A stretch of DNA of 52,024 nucleotides from Flavobacteriaceae bacterium (lineage in GTDB: Bacteria > Bacteroidota > Bacteroidia > Flavobacteriales > Flavobacteriaceae): NCBI GenBank assembly GCA_029249225.1, contig JAQWHT010000125.1, forward strand, positions 1 to 52,024. Reading direction: 5' to 3'. The translations under genes were made by a program, and so were the position numbers. The notes beneath the pieces were generated by a model. The model was not told the DNA's origin, made no database searches, and was given only the letters and a program-made list of their open reading frames with translations. The number at the start of each line of letters is the position of its first letter. The first letter of the stretch is position 1. Below are positions 27,497 to 35,779 of this stretch, one piece after another.

Positions 27497-28342
27497 ATGT
27501 TAATCTTTCATACTGCTAAAGAGTTACGAAAAAACTTATCTGCTAAAATTTCATCCCTTGGATTGGTCCCTACCATGGGAGCACTGCACTTAGGCCATGT
27601 GTCTTTAGTTGAACGAGCTGTTAAAGAAAATAATAAAGTTGTGGTCAGTATTTACGTAAATCCAACTCAATTTAATAGTATTGAAGATTTAAATAGCTAT
27701 CCTGTAAATCTGGAAAACGACTTGAAGCTGCTTAAACCTTTTAAAAAGCAACTTATCCTTTACATACCAAAACACAACGATATCTATCCAGAGGGTATTC
27801 AAAGTAAAAAATATGATTTTGGGTCCCTTAGCCAATACATGGAAGGGGCATTAAGACCAGGGCATTTTGATGGGGTAGCTACTATTGTAGAAGCACTATT
27901 CAGAAACATAATGCCTAACAAAGCCTACTTTGGCGAAAAAGATTTTCAACAACTACAAATTATTAAGTCATTGAGTAGGTCATTAAATCTTGGTATAGAG
28001 ATTGTAGGTTGTCCTTTATTAAGGGGAGAGGATGGACTCGCTTTAAGCTCCAGAAATGATTTAATGCCAGAGGATCTAAGAGCTGAGGCTTCAGTAATTT
28101 TCCAAACGTTAAATTATATTACTGAACAAGCCTCAGATTGGAGTATTAAAGAAATGGAGTTGTACTTTAAATCTAAAGTAGAAGATAAAAACGGTTTTAA
28201 AATGGAATATTTTTGCGTTGCCAATCCTTCTGATTTAATTCCTGTTAGCCATTTAGATTCTCGTAATGAACATAGAATTTTCGTTGCTGTTTTTGCTGGT
28301 AAAACAAGACTTATAGACACCGTCAAATTGTTCAGAAAATAA
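27497..28342 (+). CDS. panC: Pantoate--beta-alanine ligase
   Basis: A 281-aa pantothenate synthetase. The nucleotide-binding motif is VPTMGALHLGHVSL; also seen are SIYVNPTQF, GHFDGVATIV, NKAYFGEKDFQQLQII and the KMSKS-like LALSSRNDLM. It joins pantoate and beta-alanine using ATP. panD, which supplies beta-alanine, starts 12 bases downstream, and pantoate-forming genes (panB/panE) are not in the window. The length is normal and the ATG is clear. Confidence 0.97.
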   Translation: MLIFHTAKELRKNLSAKISSLGLVPTMGALHLGHVSLVERAVKENNKVVVSIYVNPTQFNSIEDLNSYPVNLENDLKLLKPFKKQLILYIPKHNDIYPEGIQSKKYDFGSLSQYMEGALRPGHFDGVATIVEALFRNIMPNKAYFGEKDFQQLQIIKSLSRSLNLGIEIVGCPLLRGEDGLALSSRNDLMPEDLRAEASVIFQTLNYITEQASDWSIKEMELYFKSKVEDKNGFKMEYFCVANPSDLIPVSHLDSRNEHRIFVAVFAGKTRLIDTVKLFRK

Positions 28343-28350
28343 TACCTTTG
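28343..28350 (+). promoter_or_regulatory. Putative -7 box (TACCTTTG) of panD
   Basis: Exact TAnnTTTG match starting directly after the panC stop and ending exactly 4 bases before the panD ATG. The 16 bases TACCTTTGCGCCATGC differ at two positions from the ypdA start region. It predicts an internal, leaderless panD transcript. Confidence 0.55.
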
Positions 28351-28354
28351 CGCC

Positions 28355-28705
28355 ATGCTAATAGAAGTATTAAAATCTAAAATTCACCGGGTTACTGTAA
28401 CGGCCGCTGAACTGCACTACATCGGAAGTATTACCCTAGATAAACTTCTTATTGAAGCTGCAAATCTTGTGGTGGGAGAAAAAGTTCAAGTAGTAAATAT
28501 CAATAATGGTGAACGTCTTGAAACTTATGTTATTGAGGGAAAATCTGGCTCTGGTGAAGTTACTCTTAACGGTCCTGCAGCACGTAAGGTTCAGCAAGGA
28601 GATGTGATCATCATCATTAGTTATGCTCAAATGGAAATGGAACGTGCTAAAGTATTTAACCCCACGTTAATATTTCCTAATGAAAAAAATAATTTACTCG
28701 AATAA
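28355..28705 (+). CDS. panD: Aspartate 1-decarboxylase
   Basis: A 116-aa pyruvoyl enzyme. The self-cleavage site Gly24-Ser25 lies in HYIGSITLD, and Ser25 becomes the pyruvoyl group. [30 protein letters not shown] and the length all match PanD. It converts aspartate to beta-alanine for PanC. It lies between panC (12-base gap) and the flippase-like gene (3-base gap), so read-through from panC is likely in addition to its own putative promoter. Confidence 0.97.
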   Translation: MLIEVLKSKIHRVTVTAAELHYIGSITLDKLLIEAANLVVGEKVQVVNINNGERLETYVIEGKSGSGEVTLNGPAARKVQQGDVIIIISYAQMEMERAKVFNPTLIFPNEKNNLLE

Positions 28706-28708
28706 GTC

Positions 28709-29686
28709 TTGAATAAAATTAAATCCTTTTTTAAAATTATAGTTCCCTTGGGTATTGGTCTTTTTTTCATCTATCTTAATTACACCGCTACCTCAAGTGA
28801 AGAACGCGAATTAATTTATGATCATATTCAAAAAGCAGATTTGCGTTTTGTATTTCTCTCTGTCTTGTTTGGAGTCTTGAGTCATCTGTCTAGAGCCTAT
28901 CGCTGGAAATTTCTACTAGCCCCTATTGGTTATAAGCCTCGGTACATCAATTCTATATTGGCTGTATTAATTGCTTACATTTCAAATCTTGGTATTCCTC
29001 GTTCAGGAGAAATCCTTCGAGCTACAACACTAAGTACTTACGAAAAAATTCCATTCGAAAAAGCCTTTGGAACCATTGTAGCAGAGCGGCTTATCGACCT
29101 CCTTCTTTTACTTGGTTTTGTCGTCGCTTCTTTAATCCTTCAGTTTGATCTCATTTGGGGAGTCCTCTCAGAAAAAAAGATTTCACCCATTCAAATCCTT
29201 ATTTTTATAGCGATTATCCCAGTCGGTTATTTTCTTTTAAAAAAAACTCTAGCGCTTAGTAAAAGTCCTTGGGTTCTAAAAATCAAAAACTTTATTTCGG
29301 GTTTAACAGAAGGGATAATGAGTATCAAAAAAATGCCCAATAAAGAAGCTTTTATAGCGCATACCATTTTTATTTGGGCCATGTATTTAGCCATGTTTTA
29401 TGTGGTTAAGTGGACTGTTCCTGAAACTGCATCTTTAGGCTTTGATGCTATAGTACCTGCCTTTGTAATTGGTGGTCTTACTATATCGGCCACAAATGGA
29501 GGGATAGGAATTTATCCATTTTCAGTTGCTTTAGTATTGGCTGCATTTAATATTTCTAACGAGTCTGGCTTAGCGTTTGGCTGGATAATGTGGTCCTCCC
29601 AAACCCTTATGATCATTCTCTTTGGAAGTCTTTCGTTTTTTGTATTACCTTTAGTTAATCGTCAATCAAAGGGTGAAAATCACTAA
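28709..29686 (+). CDS. LPG-synthase transmembrane-domain (UPF0104/AglD-like) membrane protein
   Basis: A 325-aa integral membrane protein with about seven or eight hydrophobic segments. It resembles the flippase-like membrane part of lysylphosphatidylglycerol synthase: the LSRAYRWKFLLAPIGYKP loop, YISNLGIPRSGEILRA and VAERLIDLLLLL are characteristic. There is no soluble aminoacyl-transferase domain, so it is probably a lipid flippase-type protein rather than an LPG synthase. The start is TTG at 28709, three bases after the panD stop; no ATG fits. The next gene, radA, starts immediately after its stop, so panC-panD-this-radA look like one operon. Confidence 0.87.
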   Translation: MNKIKSFFKIIVPLGIGLFFIYLNYTATSSEERELIYDHIQKADLRFVFLSVLFGVLSHLSRAYRWKFLLAPIGYKPRYINSILAVLIAYISNLGIPRSGEILRATTLSTYEKIPFEKAFGTIVAERLIDLLLLLGFVVASLILQFDLIWGVLSEKKISPIQILIFIAIIPVGYFLLKKTLALSKSPWVLKIKNFISGLTEGIMSIKKMPNKEAFIAHTIFIWAMYLAMFYVVKWTVPETASLGFDAIVPAFVIGGLTISATNGGIGIYPFSVALVLAAFNISNESGLAFGWIMWSSQTLMIILFGSLSFFVLPLVNRQSKGENH

Positions 29687-31042
29687 ATGGCTAAATTAAA
29701 AAAGGCATATTTCTGTCAAAACTGTGGTGCCCAACATGCACAATGGCAAGGACAATGCAATTCATGTAAGTCATGGAATACACTCGTCGAAGAAGTAATT
29801 GAAAAAGAAACTGTCAAACCCCGATGGTCTGCAAATGCTAAAAATACTGTTGCTGGTCCAATCCCAATTAATGAAGTAGCAATTGCTCAGATCCCAAGAA
29901 TCAAAACTAATGATCCTGAATTGGATCGTGTACTCGGAGGAGGTCTTGTTCCCGGAGCTATAGTTTTACTTGGAGGAGAACCAGGTATTGGAAAATCTAC
30001 TCTGCTTTTACAACTATCGCTAAGCCTCGATAAAAAAGTACTTTATGTGTCTGGGGAGGAAAGTCAACAACAAATAAAACTAAGAGCAGATCGAATGGGC
30101 TTGAGTACAGATTCCTGTTATCTTTTAAGCCAAACAGACACTCACAAAATTTTTGAACAAATACCCCAACTAAATCCTGATTTATTAATTATTGATTCAA
30201 TTCAAACTCTACATACTCCTCATATAGAAAGTGGTGCAGGGAGTGTGTCACAAATAAAAGCAACAGCAGCAGAGCTAATTAAATATGCAAAAACTACCAA
30301 CACACCTGTTGTTTTAGTTGGTCATATTACTAAAGATGGTGGCATTGCAGGCCCTAAAATATTAGAACATATGGTGGATACCGTTCTACAGTTTGAAGGA
30401 GATCGAAATCACATTTACCGTATTTTACGTGCTCAAAAAAATCGTTTTGGAGCGACTTCCGAAATAGGTATTTACGAGATGCAAACTCAAGGGCTTCAAC
30501 AAGTCATCAATCCAAGCGAAGTGTTAATTTCAGCAAAAGATGAAATCCTAAGCGGACATGCCATTGCGGCAACTGTTGAAGGGATACGTCCAATGATGAT
30601 TGAAGTTCAAGCGCTTGTGAGTTCTGCTGTTTACGGAACACCCCAACGTAGCTGTACAGGTTTCAATGCAAAACGCTTGAATATGCTTTTGGCGGTTTTG
30701 GAAAAAAGGGCAGGTTTTGCTTTAGGCAGCAAAGATGTTTTTATTAATATCACAGGGGGAATAAATATTGAAGATCCGGCTCTTGACTTAGCAGTAATCG
30801 CCGCTTTATTGTCAAGTTATCACGATGTCCCCATAGCGCAACAGCTCTGTTTTGCTGCAGAAATTGGACTTTCAGGAGAAATAAGACCTGTTGCAAAAGT
30901 AGAACTTCGTATTCAAGAAGCAGAAAAGTTAGGCTTCGGAAAAATTGCAATTTCTAAATTTTCAAAATTAGGGACTCCTCCAAAAAAAATCAAACCTCTT
31001 GCTTTTACGAAGGTTGAATCCTTGGTTGATTTTTTATTTTAA
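29687..31042 (+). CDS. radA: DNA repair protein RadA
   Basis: A 451-aa RecA-like ATPase. The zinc finger is C10-x2-C13 and C24-x2-C27 (FCQNCG...QCNSCKSW); the Walker A is GGEPGIGKST (96-105); the RadA signature KNRFG is near residue 253; the C-terminal third is a Lon-protease-like domain (VQALVSSAVYGTPQRS onward). RadA promotes branch migration in recombination. The ATG follows the flippase stop with no spacer. All landmarks are intact. Confidence 0.97.
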   Translation: MAKLKKAYFCQNCGAQHAQWQGQCNSCKSWNTLVEEVIEKETVKPRWSANAKNTVAGPIPINEVAIAQIPRIKTNDPELDRVLGGGLVPGAIVLLGGEPGIGKSTLLLQLSLSLDKKVLYVSGEESQQQIKLRADRMGLSTDSCYLLSQTDTHKIFEQIPQLNPDLLIIDSIQTLHTPHIESGAGSVSQIKATAAELIKYAKTTNTPVVLVGHITKDGGIAGPKILEHMVDTVLQFEGDRNHIYRILRAQKNRFGATSEIGIYEMQTQGLQQVINPSEVLISAKDEILSGHAIAATVEGIRPMMIEVQALVSSAVYGTPQRSCTGFNAKRLNMLLAVLEKRAGFALGSKDVFINITGGINIEDPALDLAVIAALLSSYHDVPIAQQLCFAAEIGLSGEIRPVAKVELRIQEAEKLGFGKIAISKFSKLGTPPKKIKPLAFTKVESLVDFLF

Positions 31043-31067
31043 AGCATCAAAATCACCAAAAAGAAGC

Positions 31068-31075
31068 TATCTTCG
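31068..31075 (+). promoter_or_regulatory. Putative -7 box (TATCTTCG) of gdhA
   Basis: One mismatch to TAnnTTTG, 21 bases before the gdhA ATG. No terminator hairpin was seen after radA, so read-through is also possible. Confidence 0.4.
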
Positions 31076-31096
31076 AGAGAATAAACTTCAAACTAA

Positions 31097-32437
31097 ATGG
31101 ATAAAATTGTCTCTCAATTTTTAGCTCAAGTAAACGCTCGAAATTCGAACGAACCTGAATTTATGCAAGCTGTTACTGAAGTAGCCGAAACAGTTATTCC
31201 TTATATCGTAAAACATGATATCTATTATGGCCAGAATATTTTATTGCGAATGGTGGAGCCTGAACGGGTTGTTTCCTTTCGGGTTGCATGGATAGATGAC
31301 AATGAGGAAATTCAAGTCAACAGAGGTTATCGAATTGAAATGAATTCTGCCATAGGCCCCTACAAAGGAGGACTGAGATTTCACCCAAGTGTGAATTTAA
31401 GCGTCCTAAAGTTTTTAGCCTTTGAACAAATCTTTAAAAACAGCTTAACAACCTTGCCAATGGGTGGAGGCAAAGGAGGCTCCGATTTTAACCCAAAAGG
31501 AAGGTCTGATACTGAAGTAATGCGATTTTGCCAAAGTTTTATGACTGAGCTGTTCCGTCACATTGGTCCAAATCGGGACATTCCTGCCGGAGATATTGGT
31601 GTTGGAAGTAGAGAAATAGGTTACCTATTTGGTCAATACAAAAGATTGAAAAATGAATTTACTGGAGTACTAACGGGTAAAGGTGTTTCTTGGGGGGGCT
31701 CCTTAATTCGTCCTGAAGCTACAGGCTATGGTGTAGTCTACTTTACTGAACAAATGCTCGCATACCAAAATGATGGATTTGAAGGGAAGAACGTTGTTAT
31801 CTCTGGCTCAGGAAATGTTGCACAGTTTGCAGCAGAAAAATGCATCCAATTAGGAGGAAAAGTCATGACCTTGTCAGATTCTTCTGGTTATATCGTTGAC
31901 CCTGATGGTATAGACGAGGAAAAGCTAGCCTTTATCATGGACTTGAAAAATGTCCAACGAGGTAGAATCCATGAATATACAGAACAGTACCCTAATGCCT
32001 CATTTCATGCTGGAAAAAGACCCTGGGAAATTCCTTGTGAAGTAGCATTACCTTGCGCTACTCAGAATGAATTAAACGGAAAAGATGCTGAACTTTTGAT
32101 CAAAAACGGATGTAAATGTGTCGGCGAGGGAGCAAATATGCCCAGCACGCCAGAAGCCATTTCGCTATTTGTAAAAAATAATGTCCTCTTTGCTCCTGGA
32201 AAAGCATCCAACGCGGGAGGTGTTGCAGTTTCAGGCCTTGAAATGGCTCAAAATTCCTTACGTTACAGCTGGACACGAGATGAAGTAGACCAAAGACTCA
32301 AAGCCATAATGAAAGATATTCATCAATCCTGTATTCAATACGGCACTGAAAAGGAGCAGGTGAATTATGTAAAAGGGGCAAATATTGCTGGATTTGTTAA
32401 AATTGCAGATGCCATGCTTGCTCAGGGAGTAGTTTAA
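31097..32437 (+). CDS. gdhA: NADP-type glutamate dehydrogenase
   Basis: A 446-aa hexameric-type enzyme interconverting 2-oxoglutarate plus ammonia and glutamate. The active-site stretch is GPYKGGLRFHPSVN followed by LTTLPMGGGKGGSDF; the coenzyme fold includes VVISGSGNVAQFAAEK. The length and the C-terminal NSLRYSWTRDEVDQRL match the ~450-aa NADP(H)-preferring GdhA type; coenzyme choice is inferred from that resemblance. It is probably a single-gene unit between radA and recO. Confidence 0.95.
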   Translation: MDKIVSQFLAQVNARNSNEPEFMQAVTEVAETVIPYIVKHDIYYGQNILLRMVEPERVVSFRVAWIDDNEEIQVNRGYRIEMNSAIGPYKGGLRFHPSVNLSVLKFLAFEQIFKNSLTTLPMGGGKGGSDFNPKGRSDTEVMRFCQSFMTELFRHIGPNRDIPAGDIGVGSREIGYLFGQYKRLKNEFTGVLTGKGVSWGGSLIRPEATGYGVVYFTEQMLAYQNDGFEGKNVVISGSGNVAQFAAEKCIQLGGKVMTLSDSSGYIVDPDGIDEEKLAFIMDLKNVQRGRIHEYTEQYPNASFHAGKRPWEIPCEVALPCATQNELNGKDAELLIKNGCKCVGEGANMPSTPEAISLFVKNNVLFAPGKASNAGGVAVSGLEMAQNSLRYSWTRDEVDQRLKAIMKDIHQSCIQYGTEKEQVNYVKGANIAGFVKIADAMLAQGVV

Positions 32438-32451
32438 GTTCTTTTAATTTG

Positions 32452-33186
32452 ATGAACAATACAGTTCAAGCAATAGCTTTAGGTACGTTACGCTATGGAG
32501 ACAGTAGTCTAATTGCTGCCTGCTATACTCAACAATTTGGACTTCAATCTTATATGTTGAAGGGAATCCTTTCGGCCAAAAAGAAGAAAAAACTTTCTAA
32601 GTCTTTTTTTGAACCCTTGACTCTTTTAGAGTTTGAAGCAAAAAAAAATCGTGATGGTAAGTTAGGCTATCTACAAGAAGTAACTTTACTTCAAGCTTAT
32701 ACATCCATTCCTTTTGATTTAAGAAAAAAGGCTGTTGTCTTTTTTTTAGCAGAAGTAATTCATCAAGTTGTCAAAGAAGAGCAACAAGAACCCAATCCTT
32801 CTCTTTTTGAATTTTTGAAAAAACGGCTGCTCTGGTTAGACAAACACAGTGAAATTGGATTATTTCACCTCAAAACCATGCTTGACTTAACAAAGTTTAT
32901 GGGATTTTACCCAAATATTTCTCACAACGACGCTCCTTATTTTAGTTTAGAAGCTGGGTGTATGAGCGCATACAAACCCAGATTTCATTTTATCGAAGGA
33001 GATTTAAAAACACTTTGGATAAACGTTTTAGGCACGAAATTTGAGGCGACAGGGAATATTAACGTATCACGAGAAGAAAAAATGGTCCTTCTTGAATATG
33101 CAATAAATTATTTCAAACTACATTTACAACAATTCAAACCACCAAAATCTACTGAAATATTGAATGCGCTTTTTAAAGTTTCATAG
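32452..33186 (+). CDS. recO: DNA repair protein RecO
   Basis: A 244-aa recombination mediator. The N-terminal OB-fold includes VQAIALGTLRYGDSSLIAACYTQQ and LLEFEAKKNRDGKLGYLQE; the C-terminal part is helical with a few cysteines but no full zinc-binding set. RecO helps load RecA onto SSB-coated DNA with RecR. ATG at 32452 is preferred over the TTG three bases upstream. Its last 23 bases overlap the start of the next receptor gene in another frame. Confidence 0.92.
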   Translation: MNNTVQAIALGTLRYGDSSLIAACYTQQFGLQSYMLKGILSAKKKKKLSKSFFEPLTLLEFEAKKNRDGKLGYLQEVTLLQAYTSIPFDLRKKAVVFFLAEVIHQVVKEEQQEPNPSLFEFLKKRLLWLDKHSEIGLFHLKTMLDLTKFMGFYPNISHNDAPYFSLEAGCMSAYKPRFHFIEGDLKTLWINVLGTKFEATGNINVSREEKMVLLEYAINYFKLHLQQFKPPKSTEILNALFKVS

Positions 33187-35641
33187 CATACTTATTCTAC
33201 TTGGTGCTCCAATATGGCTCTTAGGTCAAGAAGCATTAGTTCTAGATGGTGTATCCGGATTTCCTCTGGAGGGAGTAGCGCTATATGACAATACAAAAAC
33301 TAAAGCTGTTCTTACTAACGTTGATGGTAAAGCGCCTCTGAATATATTTGAGGTAAATGATTCAATCACAATTCAATTTTTTGGGTTCGAAAGCTTAAAA
33401 ATAAAAATTGAAAGTCAAGAACTTGAAAATGGTGTAACCATAAGTTTAAAACCAAAAGATCAAACCTTAGATGAGGTGATTCTATCGGTCGCGAGAAATG
33501 CGACAACTCGAAAACAAATTGCTGAAAAAGTAACAGTAATCGATGCAAAAACAATAGCACTTCAACGTCCTGCCACTGGGGCAGAACTAGTGGGTTTAAG
33601 TCCTGGAGTTCGGATACAAAAATCTCAAGGAGGTGGGGGTAGTCCAGTAATTAGAGGTTTTGAAGCAAACAGAATTTTAATGGTAGTAGATGGTGTTAGG
33701 ATGAATAATGCGATTTACAGAAGCGGACACTTGCAAAACGCTATTACTATTAATCCTAATATTATTGAACGTGTTGAGGTTGTTTATGGATCTTCCTCTG
33801 TCGGATACGGTTCAGATGCCCTAGGGGGAGTAATACATTATTACACCAAAACCCCACTAATCAACAGTGAAAAGAAAACATTATTTTCTTTTTCAAGCGA
33901 TTTTTCATCTGCAAGTAATGCATCTATCAACTCCTTTTCTTCAGAAATAAGTTTTAAAAAATGGGCAAGTTTGAGTAGTGTAAGCTATTCTGGTTTTGGA
34001 GATATTAGAATGGGTAAAAATAGAACTCATGGTTTTGATGACTGGGGGTTTACCCCTCTCTATTCAAATAATTCAAGGGATACCTATAATGCTCAACCCT
34101 TAGTCAATGAAAATCCACTAATTCAAAAAAATACAGGGTACAATCAGTTAGATCTTTTTCAGAAATTCCTCCTTCAGTTGAATAATCAAAGTCAATTTAT
34201 ACTTAATTTACAGTATTCGAATTCCTCTGATATCCCTCGTTATGATAAATTAATTGAAGAAAAAAACAATACACTTCGTTATGCCGAATGGTTCTATGGC
34301 CCTCAAAAAAGAATCCTAGTGGCTCCCCAACTCAAACTCTTTCCACAAAAGAAATTTATGAACTCTGGTCGCCTCACTTTTGCCTATCAGGTGGTTGAAG
34401 AATCCAGAAACATTAGAAATTTTGAAAGTCTCATTAGAAAAATACAAAAAGAAAAAGTTAATGTAATGAGCTTAAATGGAGATTTTGAGTTCTCCTATAC
34501 TGATAAACACTCCTTTTCATATGGTTTTGAAGCTACTTATAATGAAGTAAAGTCGTTTGCGTATGGAAAAGAGTTGGTCGTTGAGCAAAACCAAATTATT
34601 GATATTGTTCCTTCGCTTCCATTTCCATCTCGATATCCAAGCAAGGGGAGTTCTTATGATAGCTTTGCAGGATTTGTAAACTGGATTTGGGATTTCAAGC
34701 CCAAATTAACTTTGAATTTTGGAGCACGTTTAACCAATACCAATCTTGAAGCTAAATGGAGAGAATATTACAATGTAAACGCACTTTTAGACATCGTAAA
34801 TCTTGATGCAACCGCATTGACCAATACTTTAGCATTAACTTACCGCCCGTCTGAAAAAATTCAATGGAACACTATCATTTCCAATGGGTTTAGAAATCCA
34901 AATATTGATGATGTTGGAAAAATAAGGGAGAGTAAAGGGCTACTGGTGGTCCCTAACGCTTTCTTGTTTCCAGAATACGCATATAACTTGGAGTTTGGAG
35001 TGATAAGATATTTTGATCAATCAAAAAATTATGTTTCATTTCGTGCTTTTACAACCTTAATTTCAAGTCATATTGGAAGAAATAATTACTCCATTTTTGC
35101 AGATACCTCAACCCCAGACAATAGCACAATAATTTACAATGGAGAAGAGGTTGTAACTATAGCAAACAACAATTTGGGCAACCGATATCTTTATGGAGGA
35201 TCTATTGACGGTTATTTTTCAATAAATAAATCTCTATCCTTGCGAGGAAATTTATCCATAATTGAAGCAGCTAAAAGCAGAAAATACGGGCCTTTACCCT
35301 CAATCTCTCCAACATTTGGGCGTATTTTTATTCAATATCAAAAAGAAAATTGGTTGAGTCATCTCAGCTATCAGTTTAGTGATAAAAAAAATATAGAAGA
35401 TTACAGTAACGGAGGTGAAGATGGTCTAGAGGAGACCCCACTCATTTCTGAAAATCCTTTACTGTATGCAGGATCACCAGCATGGAGCGAGCTATCATGG
35501 CTAGCTCAATTCCACTATAAAGAACGTACTGTTTTTAGAGTTGCTCTAGATAATATTTTAGATGTCCATTACCGACCTTTTGCATCAGGAATCTCAGCAC
35601 CAGGTAGAAATCTAAAATTAGGAGTTAATTACACCTTCTAG
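33164..35641 (+). CDS. TonB-dependent receptor, haem/hemoglobin-receptor-like
   Basis: An 825-aa outer-membrane receptor: signal peptide (to LLGQE), a carboxypeptidase-like regulatory domain (~20-95), the plug (LDEVILSVARNATTRKQIAEKV, then SPVIRGFEANRILMVVDGVRMNN, then EVVYGSSSVGYGSDALGGVI) and a beta-barrel ending LGVNYTF. The plug wording resembles hemoglobin/haem receptors, but the substrate is inference. It starts inside the 3' end of recO (23-base overlap). A recO-receptor pairing is common in this class. No terminator hairpin was noticed after it. Confidence 0.9.
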   Translation: MRFLKFHSILILLGAPIWLLGQEALVLDGVSGFPLEGVALYDNTKTKAVLTNVDGKAPLNIFEVNDSITIQFFGFESLKIKIESQELENGVTISLKPKDQTLDEVILSVARNATTRKQIAEKVTVIDAKTIALQRPATGAELVGLSPGVRIQKSQGGGGSPVIRGFEANRILMVVDGVRMNNAIYRSGHLQNAITINPNIIERVEVVYGSSSVGYGSDALGGVIHYYTKTPLINSEKKTLFSFSSDFSSASNASINSFSSEISFKKWASLSSVSYSGFGDIRMGKNRTHGFDDWGFTPLYSNNSRDTYNAQPLVNENPLIQKNTGYNQLDLFQKFLLQLNNQSQFILNLQYSNSSDIPRYDKLIEEKNNTLRYAEWFYGPQKRILVAPQLKLFPQKKFMNSGRLTFAYQVVEESRNIRNFESLIRKIQKEKVNVMSLNGDFEFSYTDKHSFSYGFEATYNEVKSFAYGKELVVEQNQIIDIVPSLPFPSRYPSKGSSYDSFAGFVNWIWDFKPKLTLNFGARLTNTNLEAKWREYYNVNALLDIVNLDATALTNTLALTYRPSEKIQWNTIISNGFRNPNIDDVGKIRESKGLLVVPNAFLFPEYAYNLEFGVIRYFDQSKNYVSFRAFTTLISSHIGRNNYSIFADTSTPDNSTIIYNGEEVVTIANNNLGNRYLYGGSIDGYFSINKSLSLRGNLSIIEAAKSRKYGPLPSISPTFGRIFIQYQKENWLSHLSYQFSDKKNIEDYSNGGEDGLEETPLISENPLLYAGSPAWSELSWLAQFHYKERTVFRVALDNILDVHYRPFASGISAPGRNLKLGVNYTF

Positions 35642-35700
35642 GTCTACTAATTCGTCTACTCAACATTTGTTTTTCATTACGCTATTTCCTTGAAATTAGT

Positions 35701-35708
35701 TACTTTCG
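35701..35708 (+). promoter_or_regulatory. Putative -7 box (TACTTTCG) of ileS-dksA-lspA
   Basis: One mismatch to TAnnTTTG, 71 bases before the ileS start, so this operon would have a normal-length leader. Confidence 0.45.
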
Positions 35709-35779
35709 CACATTGAGTTAATTTACAAAGGTTTGAGACCTTAGTTTGAGCCAAAAAATAAATAAAAATTACGTTTAAG